A stretch of 64,000 bases of DNA from Alphaproteobacteria bacterium (GTDB lineage Bacteria; Pseudomonadota; Alphaproteobacteria; Acetobacterales; Acetobacteraceae), in the NCBI GenBank assembly GCA_020850755.1, contig JADZEB010000011.1, forward strand, positions 124,001-188,000, read 5' to 3'. The notes under the pieces were generated by a model. The model was given only the letters and a program-made list of their open reading frames with translations. It made no database searches and was not told where the DNA came from. Within the stretch, counting starts at the first letter, position 1. The number at the start of each line of letters is the position of its first letter. Below, piece by piece: positions 16,781-27,639 of this stretch. The translations under genes and the position numbers were made by a program.

Positions 16781-17579
16781 AGTTCTGCGGCTGGAGAATC
16801 TGGCCAAGTCCTATGGCCAGGCGCAGGTGCTCAAGGACATCAACCTGACCGTCCGCAAGGGCGAAACCGTGTGCGTGATCGGTGCCAGCGGATCGGGCAA
16901 GAGCACGCTTCTGCGCTGCGTCAACTTCCTCGGCTATCCGACCGGCGGGCGGATATTCCTCGAAGGCAAGCTGGTCGGCCGGGAGGTGATCGATCGCTCC
17001 GGCCGGACGGAGATGCGCTACCGTGAGGCCGAGCTCTGCGCCGTGCGGGCGCATGTCGGCATGGTGTTCCAGCAGTTCAACCTGTTTCCGCACATGACCG
17101 CGGAAGAGAATGTCATGATCGGCCCGGTCAAGATCCGCGGGCTGAGCAAGGCGGAGGCGAAGGCGCGGGCGGCCGAGCATCTGCAGCGTGTCGGCATCCT
17201 GGAGAAGGCTGGAGCCTATCCCGGACAGCTATCGGGCGGCCAGCAGCAGCGAGTGGCGATCGCGCGCGCGCTGGCGATGGAGCCGTCGATCATGCTGTTC
17301 GACGAGGCGACCTCCGCCCTCGACCCGGAGCTGGTCGGCGAGGTGCTGCTGGCCATGCGCAAGCTGGCCCAGGAGGGCACGACGATGCTCGTCGTCACGC
17401 ACGAGCTCGGTTTTGCCTACAACGTTGCACACCGCGTCATCTTCCTGCACGAGGGCACCATCCACGAGGAAGGCACGCCCGAGGAGGTGCTGGTCAATCC
17501 GAAGAAGCCGCGCACACAGGATTTCCTGCGCGGCGTGACGACCTTCCGCATGCCGGAGCCGAGAATCGCGCCCGCCTGA
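16773..17579 (+). CDS. Polar amino acid ABC transporter ATPase (GlnQ/HisP type)
   Basis: A 268-residue ATPase. Walker A is GASGSGKST (37-45), the ABC signature is LSGGQQQR, Walker B is [14 protein letters not shown], and the switch His lies in [11 protein letters not shown] place the start at GTG 16773 ([15 protein letters not shown]), which has a G-rich ribosome site and yields the family's usual N terminus; ATG 16737 would add 12 residues and overlap the permease by 44 nt. An insertion of about 20 residues ([20 protein letters not shown]) before the Q-loop is somewhat longer than in E. coli GlnQ but common in alphaproteobacterial homologues. It energises the two adjacent permeases. Confidence 0.93.
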   Translation: MTEVLRLENLAKSYGQAQVLKDINLTVRKGETVCVIGASGSGKSTLLRCVNFLGYPTGGRIFLEGKLVGREVIDRSGRTEMRYREAELCAVRAHVGMVFQQFNLFPHMTAEENVMIGPVKIRGLSKAEAKARAAEHLQRVGILEKAGAYPGQLSGGQQQRVAIARALAMEPSIMLFDEATSALDPELVGEVLLAMRKLAQEGTTMLVVTHELGFAYNVAHRVIFLHEGTIHEEGTPEEVLVNPKKPRTQDFLRGVTTFRMPEPRIAPA

Positions 17580-17657
17580 AGATGCGGCAAAGGCCGCGCG
17601 GGCGTGCGCGACAAGCTGGGACGATACTTCCAACAAGGACGAAAACAGGAGGAAACC

Positions 17658-18539
17658 ATGGTTGATGTTTCACGACGCGGCACCGCCCTCGGCGCCGCAC
17701 TGGCCGCAGCGGCAGGCGCCGCCGCGCTCGCTGCCCCACGTGTCGCCAACGCCCAGGCGGCCGCCTCCACCTGGCAGCGGATCCAGGACACGAAGATCGT
17801 GCGCCTGGGCGCGCCGATTTCCGAGCCGTTCCTGTTCCGCGACCTCACCAACAGCAACGCGCCGGGCGGCGTGCGCGTGGGCGATGTGCTGTGGCGCGGC
17901 TTCTCGGTCAACTGCGCCAAGGAGATGGCCGAGGCTCTCGGCGCGCAGCTGCAGATGGTCGATACCACCTACGGCAATGCGGTGGCCGGCCTGCAGGCGA
18001 ACCAGTTCGACCTGATCTTCGCGCTGGACGGGACTGTTCGCCGCGCCGCCGCGATCGACTTCGTGCCGCAGCCCCTGTTCATGTACGGCACGGCCATACT
18101 TGCCCGCGCCGACCAGAAGATCGCCACCTGGGAGGAAATCAACGCCAACAAGCTGCGCATCGGCGTGCCCGTGGGCACGACGATGGAAAGCGAGATCATG
18201 CGCCGCGCGCCTGAGGCGGTGCTCGACCGTTTCCAGAACATCCCCGAGATGATTGCTGCGCTGAACTCTGGCCGTGTCCATGCGGTGTCGGCCTCGCTCA
18301 CCAGCATGACACTGGCAAGCGCGCGCATCGCGGGCACAATCGTTGCCATGCCGGCGCCGCCGGCACTGTTCCCGATGACGGCGGGAATCCGCTACGACAG
18401 CGATCCGCGCTGGCGCAACTTCCTCACCACCTCGTTCGGCTACCTCGCCTATTCGGGCTTCGTGCAAAAGGCCCTGAACGAGGCCTACACCTTCCGCGGC
18501 GTCGACATCACCAAGGTCTCGCCGGTGGTGATCCGCTGA
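17658..18539 (+). CDS. Polar amino acid ABC transporter substrate-binding protein
   Basis: A 293-residue periplasmic binding protein of family 3 (His/Gln/Lys-Arg-Orn type). The ATG at 17658 has a strong GGAGGAA site. The N terminus carries a Tat-like leader (SRRGTALGAALAAAAGAAAL) ending at VANAQA. The mature part contains GDVLWRGFSVNCAKEMAEAL and ANQFDLIFALDGTVRRAAAIDF, the two ligand-cleft regions typical of the family. It is the last gene of the importer operon, 78 bp after the ATPase. The unusual LFRDLTNSNAPGGVRVGDV segment near the start of the mature protein may shape ligand choice. The ligand cannot be deduced beyond amino-acid-like. Confidence 0.92.
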   Translation: MVDVSRRGTALGAALAAAAGAAALAAPRVANAQAAASTWQRIQDTKIVRLGAPISEPFLFRDLTNSNAPGGVRVGDVLWRGFSVNCAKEMAEALGAQLQMVDTTYGNAVAGLQANQFDLIFALDGTVRRAAAIDFVPQPLFMYGTAILARADQKIATWEEINANKLRIGVPVGTTMESEIMRRAPEAVLDRFQNIPEMIAALNSGRVHAVSASLTSMTLASARIAGTIVAMPAPPALFPMTAGIRYDSDPRWRNFLTTSFGYLAYSGFVQKALNEAYTFRGVDITKVSPVVIR

Positions 18540-18548
18540 CGAGCCGGC

Positions 18549-18579
18549 CGGGGCGCGCCGCAGGTAGCAGCGCGCCCCG
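18549..18579 (+). terminator. Hairpin after ABC importer operon
   Basis: CGGGGCGCGC (18549-18558) pairs perfectly with GCGCGCCCCG (18570-18579) around an 11-nt loop, 9 bp after the binding-protein stop. There is no T-tract, so it may work as a Rho-assisted or RNA-stabilising hairpin and not as a classical terminator. Confidence 0.5.
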
Positions 18580-18600
18580 CAGCCCTGCCGAAAGCCCCGT

Positions 18601-18730
18601 CTAGAGCAGCGTCCGATCTGGTGGAACCGCAGCGCGGTTCCACCAGATCGGACTAAGCTGCTCGCAAACCTTATGTTTCTCGGGCACGAGTTCCGTTCGG
18701 CTGAGTCAAGCCGAACGGAACGTGCCCTAG
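18601..18730. repeat. 130-bp double-hairpin repeat element, copy 2
   Basis: The second copy of the element at 6421-6550, same orientation and length, differing at only a few positions. Hairpin 1 has the same 7-bp outer and 20-bp inner stems. Hairpin 2 has a fully paired 12-bp stem (TTCCGTTCGGCT with AGCCGAACGGAA). The change that turns a G-U pair of copy 1 into G-C here suggests the structure is maintained. Its terminal CTAG provides the stop of the acyl-CoA dehydrogenase gene (18727-18729 on the minus strand). It again lies between convergent genes. Confidence 0.9.
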
Positions 18731-19896
18731 CCCGCGAATTCCCGCAGCGCGCGGCGCGCGATCGCCATGCGGTGCACCTCGGTCGGGCCTTCGTAGATTC
18801 GCATCACGCGCACCTGCTGCGCCATCAGCTGAAGCGGCAGCTCCTTGGTCATGCCCATCGCGCCGAAGGTCTGCATGGCGTGGTCCACCACTTCCCCGGC
18901 CATCTCGGTTGCGAAGACCTTGAGCATCGAGGCCTCGTTGCGGACATCGCCGCCGCTGTCCATCGTGGCTGCACCTTCGCGCACCATCAGCCGGCAGGCA
19001 TGGATCCTGGTTGCCGCATCGGCGATCCACCACTGGATCGCCTGGCGGTCGGCCAGCTTGACGCCGAAGGTGCTGCGCTGCTTGGCTTGCACGCACATCA
19101 TTTCCAGCGCGCGGCGCGCGATGCCCACGCAGCGCGCGCCCATCTGCAGGCGCCGCACGTTCAGCCGCAACTGCATCGGCGCATAGCCCTTGTCGAGCTG
19201 GCCGAGCACGTTCCGCGCCGGCACGCGGCAATCCTCGAACACAAGCTCATAGGTGCGCCGCCCGCCGATCATCGCGATCTCGCGCTCGACGATGAAGCCC
19301 TTGCTGCCCTTGTCGACGATGAAGGCGGAGACGCCATCGGCCTGCCTGCCCGGGCTCGTGCGCGCCATCACGATCGTGAAGTCCGCGTCAGGGATGCGGC
19401 TCACCCAGATCTTGCGGCCATTGATGATCCAGTCCTCGCCATCCCGCGTGGCGCGCGTCTGCATGCCGGCCGGGTCGCCGCCCGCGCCCGGCTCGGAGAT
19501 CGCGATCGCCGAGCGCATGCGCCCTTCCGCATAGGGCAGGAGGTATCGTGTGCGCTGGTCCTCGTTCGCGGCAGCCAGCATCATGTGCAGGTTCGGACTG
19601 TCCGGCGGGAAGGCAAAGGGCACAACGGTGCGGCCCAGCTCCTCCTCGACCAGCATGAGCGCCGCGCTGGGCATGTTTGCGCCGCCGAGCTCCTCGGGCA
19701 CATCCAGGCCCCAGAGGCCGAGCTCGCGGCACCGCGCATGCAGCGCGGCCTCCTCCGCCTCGCTCAGCGCATACTTGCCGCCCGCCGCCTCGCGCTTCAG
19801 CACGGCGGGTTCGAGCGGCATCAGCTCGCGCTCGACGAACCGCGCAACGAGATCGTGGAGCATCCTCAGCTCGTCGGTCGCAAGAGCCTGTGCCAT
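18727..19896 (-). CDS. Acyl-CoA dehydrogenase
   Basis: A 389-residue FAD-dependent acyl-CoA dehydrogenase. The N-terminal helical domain runs to about residue 130. The flavin-binding middle domain includes AIAISEPGAGGDPAGMQTRA and WIINGRKIWVSR. The C-terminal domain ends in VMRIYEGPTEVHRMAIARR, in which the Glu of YEG is the catalytic-base position of the MCAD class. It introduces a double bond into an acyl-CoA and passes electrons to electron-transfer flavoprotein. It is 18 bp downstream of an FAD oxidoreductase gene on the same strand, so they probably share a transcript. The TAG stop lies within the repeat element. Chain-length preference cannot be read from the sequence. Confidence 0.93.
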   Translation of the reverse strand: MAQALATDELRMLHDLVARFVERELMPLEPAVLKREAAGGKYALSEAEEAALHARCRELGLWGLDVPEELGGANMPSAALMLVEEELGRTVVPFAFPPDSPNLHMMLAAANEDQRTRYLLPYAEGRMRSAIAISEPGAGGDPAGMQTRATRDGEDWIINGRKIWVSRIPDADFTIVMARTSPGRQADGVSAFIVDKGSKGFIVEREIAMIGGRRTYELVFEDCRVPARNVLGQLDKGYAPMQLRLNVRRLQMGARCVGIARRALEMMCVQAKQRSTFGVKLADRQAIQWWIADAATRIHACRLMVREGAATMDSGGDVRNEASMLKVFATEMAGEVVDHAMQTFGAMGMTKELPLQLMAQQVRVMRIYEGPTEVHRMAIARRALREFAG

Positions 19897-19914
19897 CGCT
19901 CGAACCCCTTCCGG

Positions 19915-21288
19915 CTACAGCACGCCCTTGGAGCGCAACGCGGCAAGCTCCGCCATCAGCGCCGCGTCCTGCTGCCGGCCGAGGCCGAGCTGGTGCGCAT
20001 AGGACGGTAACGCGGCACCGGCCATCCAGGCCGCGCACAAGGCACCGCTCGCGCAGGCCGACATAGTGCCATAGCCCGAGAGCGCGCCGGCAACGAACGC
20101 GCCCTGCGTGCGCATCGGCCCGATCAGCGGCCAGTTCTCGGGCGTCATGCAGTAGTAGCCGCCATAGTGCGTGGCGCGGCGCGGCAGCTTGCCGATATAG
20201 ACGCGCAGCGAGGGGTTGAGGCGGCCTGCCGCACGCAGCACGATGTCGGGGAAGTGCGGGATCAGCGGCGGCTCGCGCGAGGGCACGCTCGGCGCCTGGT
20301 TGAATGCCCAGCCGAGCTTGATCCAGCTGCCGCGGTCGCCGCCATCGGGGCGGCAATGGATGCCGCCCGGCATCTGCCGCGTCAGCGCCACCGTCTCCGG
20401 ATCGGCGGCGAGCAGCGCGCGCTCCTCCCCCGTCCAGGCGATCTCCTGCGGGTCGAGATCGATCGAGAAGGGCATGCTGCGCGGTATGGCCTGTTCGCGA
20501 TCCTCGAAGGCGATTTTCTGCTGCAGCACGCAGGAGACGGGCAGCGCTTCGCCCAGCATCGCCGCAACCTCGCCGATGAAGGGTCCGGCCGCATTGACGA
20601 TGCGATCGGCGCGCAGCACCGCCTGGGCCCCGTCCGCATCAACGAGCGACAGGGCGAAGGATGCGCCGGGAGCGATCGCGCCCACCCGCGCACGTCGCAG
20701 GCGCCCTCCCGCGGCGCGGATCGCCTCCAGCATGAACTGGCCGAGCTGCTGGCCGCTGATGTCGCCGGCGCGGCGGATATGCAGCACGGTGGCGATCTCC
20801 GGCGAGAAGGAGGGAAAGCTCGCGCGGATCAGCGCGTGGTCCATCAGCACATCGACACCGTCCGGCGCATCCTGCCAGTCCGCGCTGGTGGCCGGCCGGT
20901 AGCCAGCCGGCGCGCCGTGGCGGTGGATACGGATGCGCCGGGCCGCATCGGTGCCATAGCCTGCATGCAGTTCGGCCAGAAGGTCGGCCGGCTCCGCCCG
21001 CCGTGTCGCCAGCGCATAGCCGCGCCGTGTCATGTTGATGCGGTTGCCACTCGCGCGCGCGATCTCCTCCATCAGCGTGGTGCTGTCGTCCGTGAAGGCG
21101 GTCATCACCGGATGTGGCCACCAGTTGCGGTAGTTCTCCCCGGACTTGGCCGAGGTCAGCCCCATCGGGTCGCCGCTGTCGATCAGCACGAGATTCGTGA
21201 CCCTGTGCCGCGTGCATAGATAGTGCGCAACCGAGATCCCGACGATCCCGGCGCCGATGATGGCGACATCGGTGCTGTCCGCGCTCAT
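19915..21288 (-). CDS. FAD-dependent oxidoreductase (DAO superfamily)
   Basis: A 457-residue flavoprotein starting at the ATG at 21288, with the FAD fold at residues 8-30 (VAIIGAGIVGISVAHYLC). SGENYRNWWPHPVM is a distinctive stretch just after the fold. The C-terminal FAD contact is GYYCMTPENWPLIGPMRTQGAFVAGALSGYGTM, matching dimethylglycine/sarcosine-oxidase-like members of the DAO group. It is unlike the three tandem paralogues at 11-15 kb, which have the RNAGH loop. An acyl-CoA dehydrogenase is cotranscribed behind it. The substrate is probably an N-substituted amino acid or hydroxy acid; a more precise call is not supported. Confidence 0.87.
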   Translation of the reverse strand: MSADSTDVAIIGAGIVGISVAHYLCTRHRVTNLVLIDSGDPMGLTSAKSGENYRNWWPHPVMTAFTDDSTTLMEEIARASGNRINMTRRGYALATRRAEPADLLAELHAGYGTDAARRIRIHRHGAPAGYRPATSADWQDAPDGVDVLMDHALIRASFPSFSPEIATVLHIRRAGDISGQQLGQFMLEAIRAAGGRLRRARVGAIAPGASFALSLVDADGAQAVLRADRIVNAAGPFIGEVAAMLGEALPVSCVLQQKIAFEDREQAIPRSMPFSIDLDPQEIAWTGEERALLAADPETVALTRQMPGGIHCRPDGGDRGSWIKLGWAFNQAPSVPSREPPLIPHFPDIVLRAAGRLNPSLRVYIGKLPRRATHYGGYYCMTPENWPLIGPMRTQGAFVAGALSGYGTMSACASGALCAAWMAGAALPSYAHQLGLGRQQDAALMAELAALRSKGVL

Positions 21289-21482
21289 GCCCTGCGGCTC
21301 TTCCCTGCCGGTTGCTTGGGTGCACAGCCTAGCCCTCGACGCGGCGCCCGCGAAGGGTGCTTGCGCCATGCGCGGCATGGCGGCCGGATCAGCACCTGGG
21401 CACGGCTAGGCGCTCGCCCGTGGCTGGGCTAGGTTCTGGATCAATGCGCCAGTCCCGAGCGCCCGCCATGCACTGGGATACG

Positions 21483-22349
21483 ATGATGTCCGCAACCGCC
21501 AGCAAGTACCGCTTCCTGCTGATCCAGGCCTTCCGCCTGGCCGAGGGTGCAAGCTACCGCATGCGCCCGATGGAGGGCCGCAAGGAAGACATGCTGCTGA
21601 ACCACGACCGCCTGGCGCCCTTCCTGGCCGACGTCGAGTGGGGCCTGCATCCCGGCGCGCCGGCAACCCATGGCAACCACCCGGTGGAGCTGCGCCAGGA
21701 ATTCCTGACCGTCGGCGCCAACCGCCTGCCGATCGTGCGCGAAGCCTGCGCCAGCGGCAAGTACAACGCCATCGTGCTGCTGGGCGGGGGCGATCCTGGC
21801 TTCGCGGCCGCGCGCGAGATCGGGCGGCAGCACCGCATCCCGGTGACGGCTTGCGCGCACGCGCAGATGCATGTCGCGATGATGCTGGGCGGGCGGTTCG
21901 GCATCATCGACATCTCCGAAGCGCACAACATGCACATGCACGAACTCGTCGTGCAGTATCGGTTCGCCGAACGCTGCGCCTCGATCCGCAACATCAACTT
22001 CCCGCTGCCGCGTCCCGGCATGACCGAACCCTTCCCCGTGCAGGACGAGAAGGCCAGGGCCGAACGCGGCGAACCCTCGGCCATGGTCGAGGCGGCGGTG
22101 CGCGAGTCGATCGCCGCGATCGAGGAGGATGGCGCCGAGGTGCTGATCATCGGCTGCTCGGCCGCCTACTGGCTGCAACCGATCCTGCAGGAACGGCTGG
22201 AGGCGCTCGGCTGGGAGGTGCCGGTGCTGGAGGGCTATCGCTGCGCGATCGAGCAGGCGAAGCTCCTGGTTGATCTCGGCCTCGACGCCAGCGGGCTCGC
22301 CTTCCCGAGCGATCAGCCGCGCCAGTGGCGCCGCAAGAAGCTGTTCTAG
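21483..22349 (+). CDS. Asp/Glu racemase-fold enzyme with one catalytic Cys (possible decarboxylase/isomerase)
   Basis: A 288-residue protein of the aspartate/glutamate/hydantoin racemase superfamily. The hydantoin-racemase-like segment GDPGFAAAREI is present at 104-114, but the position that normally carries the first catalytic Cys (CFGDPG) is Gly101 (LLGGGDPG). The second Cys is intact: LIIGCSA, Cys225. Two-Cys racemases need both; arylmalonate decarboxylase naturally has Gly and Cys at these places. A decarboxylase or a single-acid isomerase is therefore at least as likely as a racemase. I chose the ATG at 21483, 7 bp after a GGGA; ATGs at 21444 and 21468 are alternatives. A PotA-like ATPase gene follows after 22 bp, then a serine hydrolase. 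Confidence 0.78.
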   Translation: MMSATASKYRFLLIQAFRLAEGASYRMRPMEGRKEDMLLNHDRLAPFLADVEWGLHPGAPATHGNHPVELRQEFLTVGANRLPIVREACASGKYNAIVLLGGGDPGFAAAREIGRQHRIPVTACAHAQMHVAMMLGGRFGIIDISEAHNMHMHELVVQYRFAERCASIRNINFPLPRPGMTEPFPVQDEKARAERGEPSAMVEAAVRESIAAIEEDGAEVLIIGCSAAYWLQPILQERLEALGWEVPVLEGYRCAIEQAKLLVDLGLDASGLAFPSDQPRQWRRKKLF

Positions 22350-22371
22350 GCAGACCGAGACGAGGCAGATC

Positions 22372-23471
<1,100 letters not shown>

Positions 23472-23475
<4 letters not shown>

Positions 23476-24620
23476 GTGCCGGCGACCTGCCCGCGATCGA
23501 GGGCGATTGCGATCCGCGCTTCGCCCGCGTGCACGCCGCCTTCGCGGAGAACTTCGCCAGAGACGGGGAGCTGGGCGCGGCCGTTGCCGTCACGCTGCAT
23601 GGCAGGCCGGTGGTCGATCTCTGGGGCGGCTGGCGCGACGCCGCGCGCACGCAGCCATGGCAGCGCGATACCATCGTCTGCATGATGTCGGTGGCCAAGG
23701 CGGTTTCCGCCTTCGCCGTGCACATGCTGGCCGATCGCGGACTGATCGAGCTCGACGCACCGATCGCGCAATACTGGCCGGAGTTCGCCCAGGCCGGCAA
23801 GGCGCGCATTCCCGTGCGCTGGGCGCTGAGCCACATGGCCTGCGTGCCGGTGGCCGACAATGCCCCGGTCGGGGCGATATACGACAGCACCGCAATGGAG
23901 GACGCGCTCGCCGCCCAGACGCCGCTTTGGGAGCCGGGCACGGAGCGCTGCTACCACTCCGCGACGCTCGGCTTCATCTGCGGGGCGATCGTGCGGCGCG
24001 TGACAGGGCTTTCGCTCGGCGCCTTCCTGCGCCAGGAGATCGCCCGCCCGCTCGGCCTCGACTATCACATCGGCCTGGGCCCCGACGAGGCAGAGCGGTG
24101 CGCCGAGATGATCCGCGCCAAGGGCAGCCTGCTCGATCTCGCGCAGACTGATCCGAAATACGCGTTCCTTGCGCGCATGTGGAGGCAGCTCCCGCCCGAT
24201 GAAGACTACAACTCGCCCGCCTGGCGCGCGGCCGAGATCCCCTCGGCCAACGGCCATGGCAATGCGCGCGCGATCGCCCGGCTGTGCGGGCTTTGGGCGC
24301 TGGGCGGGACCCTCGATGGCGTGCGCCTGATCAGCGAGGGGGCGATGGCGCAGGCGGTCGAGGAGCAGTGGAGCGGCCAGTCCGCCGCATCGGGACTGCG
24401 CTTTCGCGTGGCGATGGGCTTCTTCCTGAACTGCCCGCCCGACCGGCCGATGGGCCCCAACCCGCGGGCCTTCGGCCATTCCGGGGCGGGCGGGGCGCAG
24501 GCGATCGCCGATCCCGTCTCGGGCATCGGCTTCGCCTACAGCCCGAACCGGATGCATGGCGGCATCGATATCGGCCCGCGGGCGCAGCGCCTGATCGAAG
24601 CGACCTTCGCCTGCGCCTGA
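23472..24620 (+). CDS. Serine beta-lactamase-like hydrolase (class C/EstB esterase type)
   Basis: A 382-residue protein of the beta-lactamase (class C-like) / penicillin-binding-like family. The nucleophile motif SVAK (73-76) fits SxxK, and a later CYHSATLGF supplies the tyrosine motif; the C-terminal FGHSGAGGAQAIADP fits the KTG-like third box region (HSG). There is no clear signal peptide, so a cytoplasmic esterase, amidase or lactonase similar to EstB is more likely than an antibiotic lactamase. It overlaps the orphan ATPase by 4 nt and is downstream of the racemase-fold gene, which suggests processing of an imported ester or amide. Confidence 0.87.
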
Positions 24621-24695
24621 TCCAGGCGCGCGGGATGCTGGCAAGGGATGCCCTCGTCGCCTATCATGCGGCGGCAATGCGACGGGAGTCAGCCC

Positions 24696-25088
24696 ATGCC
24701 AGCACGGCCCTCGCTTCCCGCCCTTTCGTTCTGCGCCGCGCTTGCCCTCGCCACCCTGGCCACGGGCTGCGTCCAGCCCGAGGGCGGCGGCCTTGATTTC
24801 GCCTCGCGCTGCGGCGTGCGCGTGCCGGATGGCGAGCGGCGCTTCCCCCTCGCCGACGGCCGCTCGGTGCGCGCGGTACAGGATGGCTGCGTCACCTATG
24901 TCGAGTTCCTGTCGGCCGAGGGGCGGCCGCTGCGCAACATCCGTGTCAACGGCGTGTTCCTGACCTCCGACATCGAACCGCAATGGCGCACGCTGCTGGG
25001 GCAGACGCGCGATGCGCGCCTGCGCGAGATCGCGGGCTTGACCTATGTCGAGGGCGGCGGATCGCGCGGCGGGCGCGGGCGCGACTGA
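24696..25088 (+). CDS. Small putative lipoprotein
   Basis: A 130-residue protein. The start ATG 24696 has a GGGAG site. Its leader (about residues 1-23) is hydrophobic and ends LATGC, a lipobox with Cys25 as the lipidated residue. The mature part has two more cysteines (SRCGV, QDGCV) that could form a disulfide, and ends with a Gly/Arg-rich tail. I do not recognise a family. It follows the serine hydrolase by 75 bp and converges with the MOSC gene, with only 25 bp between stops. Confidence 0.72.
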   Translation: MPARPSLPALSFCAALALATLATGCVQPEGGGLDFASRCGVRVPDGERRFPLADGRSVRAVQDGCVTYVEFLSAEGRPLRNIRVNGVFLTSDIEPQWRTLLGQTRDARLREIAGLTYVEGGGSRGGRGRD

Positions 25089-25113
25089 TCGGGCCCGGAC
25101 CGCGACGGCGCCG

Positions 25114-25656
25114 TCAGACCTTCTCCAGCCGGCGATGCGGCAGGGGCGGCAGTTCAACGCGGATGGCATCGCCCGGCCGCACCTCGCCGCCTTCCATCAC
25201 CACGGCCATCACGCCGGCCTTGCGCACCAGATTGCCCGCGGCGTCGCGTCCCAGGCACGCCGCCATCAAGCCGGGCCTGAAGTCATCGAGTTGGTAGCAC
25301 GGATTGCGCAGGCCGGTTATCGCCACGATCGCGCGGGCGCCGACATGCAGCCGCGTGCCCTCGGGCAGGCCGAGCAGATCGAGCCCGCGCGTGGTGATGT
25401 TCTCGCCCATCTGCCCAGGCGCGATATCGAAGCCGGCAGCGTTCAGCGCCTCATGCAGTTCGGCATGGATCAGGTGGACCTGGCGCAGATTGGGCTGGGT
25501 CGGATCGGCCTTGACGCGCGAGCGGTGCTTGACCGTGGTGCCGAGATGCGCGTCGCCCTCGACGCCGAGACCGGCAACAAGGCGAATGCCCGGCAGCGTC
25601 GGCTTGCTGAACTCGTGCGTCGCGCTGCGCGCGACCGCGATGACGATACCGCTCAT
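25114..25656 (-). CDS. MOSC domain protein
   Basis: A 180-residue MOSC-domain protein. The family pattern is visible: LVAGLGVEGDAHLGTTVKHRSR, then LNAAGFDIAPGQMGENITTRGLDLLGLPEGTRL, and GLRNPCYQLDDFRPGLM, where Cys is the conserved putative sulfur or molybdenum-cofactor ligand. MOSC proteins handle a sulfur atom or the molybdenum cofactor in detoxifying or maturation reactions. It lies 47 bp after the last gene of the peptide ABC operon and may be cotranscribed, though function is probably separate. The ATG at 25656 (MSGIVIAV) matches where the domain begins. Confidence 0.88.
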   Translation of the reverse strand: MSGIVIAVARSATHEFSKPTLPGIRLVAGLGVEGDAHLGTTVKHRSRVKADPTQPNLRQVHLIHAELHEALNAAGFDIAPGQMGENITTRGLDLLGLPEGTRLHVGARAIVAITGLRNPCYQLDDFRPGLMAACLGRDAAGNLVRKAGVMAVVMEGGEVRPGDAIRVELPPLPHRRLEKV

Positions 25657-25703
25657 CCCGTGATTGCCTTTCGGTTCTCGGCGCCGGCGCTGGCCCGGCA
25701 CAC

Positions 25704-26640
25704 CTAGGGATTGAAGCATGCCAGCAGGCGCCCCGCACCATCCACCGCGAGCGGCGGCTCGGCCGCGGCACAACACGGCAGGGCGCGCGGGCAGCGGCTG
25801 CGGAACCGGCAGCCCGCTGGCACGCTGCGCGGGGAAGGCGGATCGCCCTCGATCGGCACTGCCGTGTCATCCGTGGCACCGATGCGCGGCACCGAGGCCA
25901 CCAGGGCGCGGGTGTAGGGATGGCGCGGCCCGGCGAACAGGTCGCGCGCCGGCCCGCTCTCCACGATCCGGCCGAGATACATCACGGCGACGCGGTCGGC
26001 GATGTGCTCCACCACCGACAGGTCGTGCGAGATGAAAAGCATCGCCAGCCCCCGCTCGGCGCGGATGTCGGCAAGCAGGTTCAGCACCTGCGCGCGCACC
26101 GACACATCCAGCGCCGACACCGGCTCGTCGCAGACGATGAAATCCGGGTCGAGGGCGAGCGCGCGGGCGATGCCGATGCGCTGGCGCTGACCGCCGGAGA
26201 ACTCGTGCGGCAGGCGTTCGGCATGCTCGGGCAGGAGACCCACGCGCGCGAGAAGCGCCGCCACCTTCATCTCGGCCATGGTGCGATCGAGGCCGAGCAC
26301 GGCGTGCAGCGGGTCGCCCACGGCCTGGCCCACGGTCTTGCGCGGATTGAGCGCGGCAAACGGGTCCTGGAACACGATCTGCATGCGTGGGCGCAGGGGC
26401 CGCAGCGCGCGCTCGGGCAGGTCGGTGATGTCGGTGCCGTCGAAGCGCACGCGCCCGCCATGAACCGGCACGAGACGCAGAATCGCGCGCCCGAGGGTGG
26501 ACTTGCCGCAGCCGGATTCGCCGACAAGTCCAAGCACCTCGCCACGCGCGATGGCAAGATCGACGCCGGCCACCGCCGTGACCGCGTCGGCACCGACGCC
26601 ATAGCGCACCGCAAGCCCGGCTGCTTCCACCAGCGGCGCT

Positions 26641-26648
<8 letters not shown>
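25704..26648 (-). CDS. Oligopeptide/dipeptide ABC transporter ATPase (DppF/OppF type)
   Basis: A 314-residue ATPase. Walker A is GESGCGKST, the signature FSGGQRQR, Walker B FIVCDEPVSALDVS, and the switch LFISHDLSVVEHIADRVAVMYLG. The C-terminal CRFRSRCPRALPCC cluster is the oligopeptide-type cysteine signature, with five cysteines that can hold an Fe-S cluster in some members. Its start overlaps the DppD-type stop by 8 nt (ATGGCTGA). It is the last transporter gene of a complete five-gene set running from the binding protein at 31127. Confidence 0.93.
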
Positions 26649-27635
<987 letters not shown>

Positions 27636-27639
<4 letters not shown>

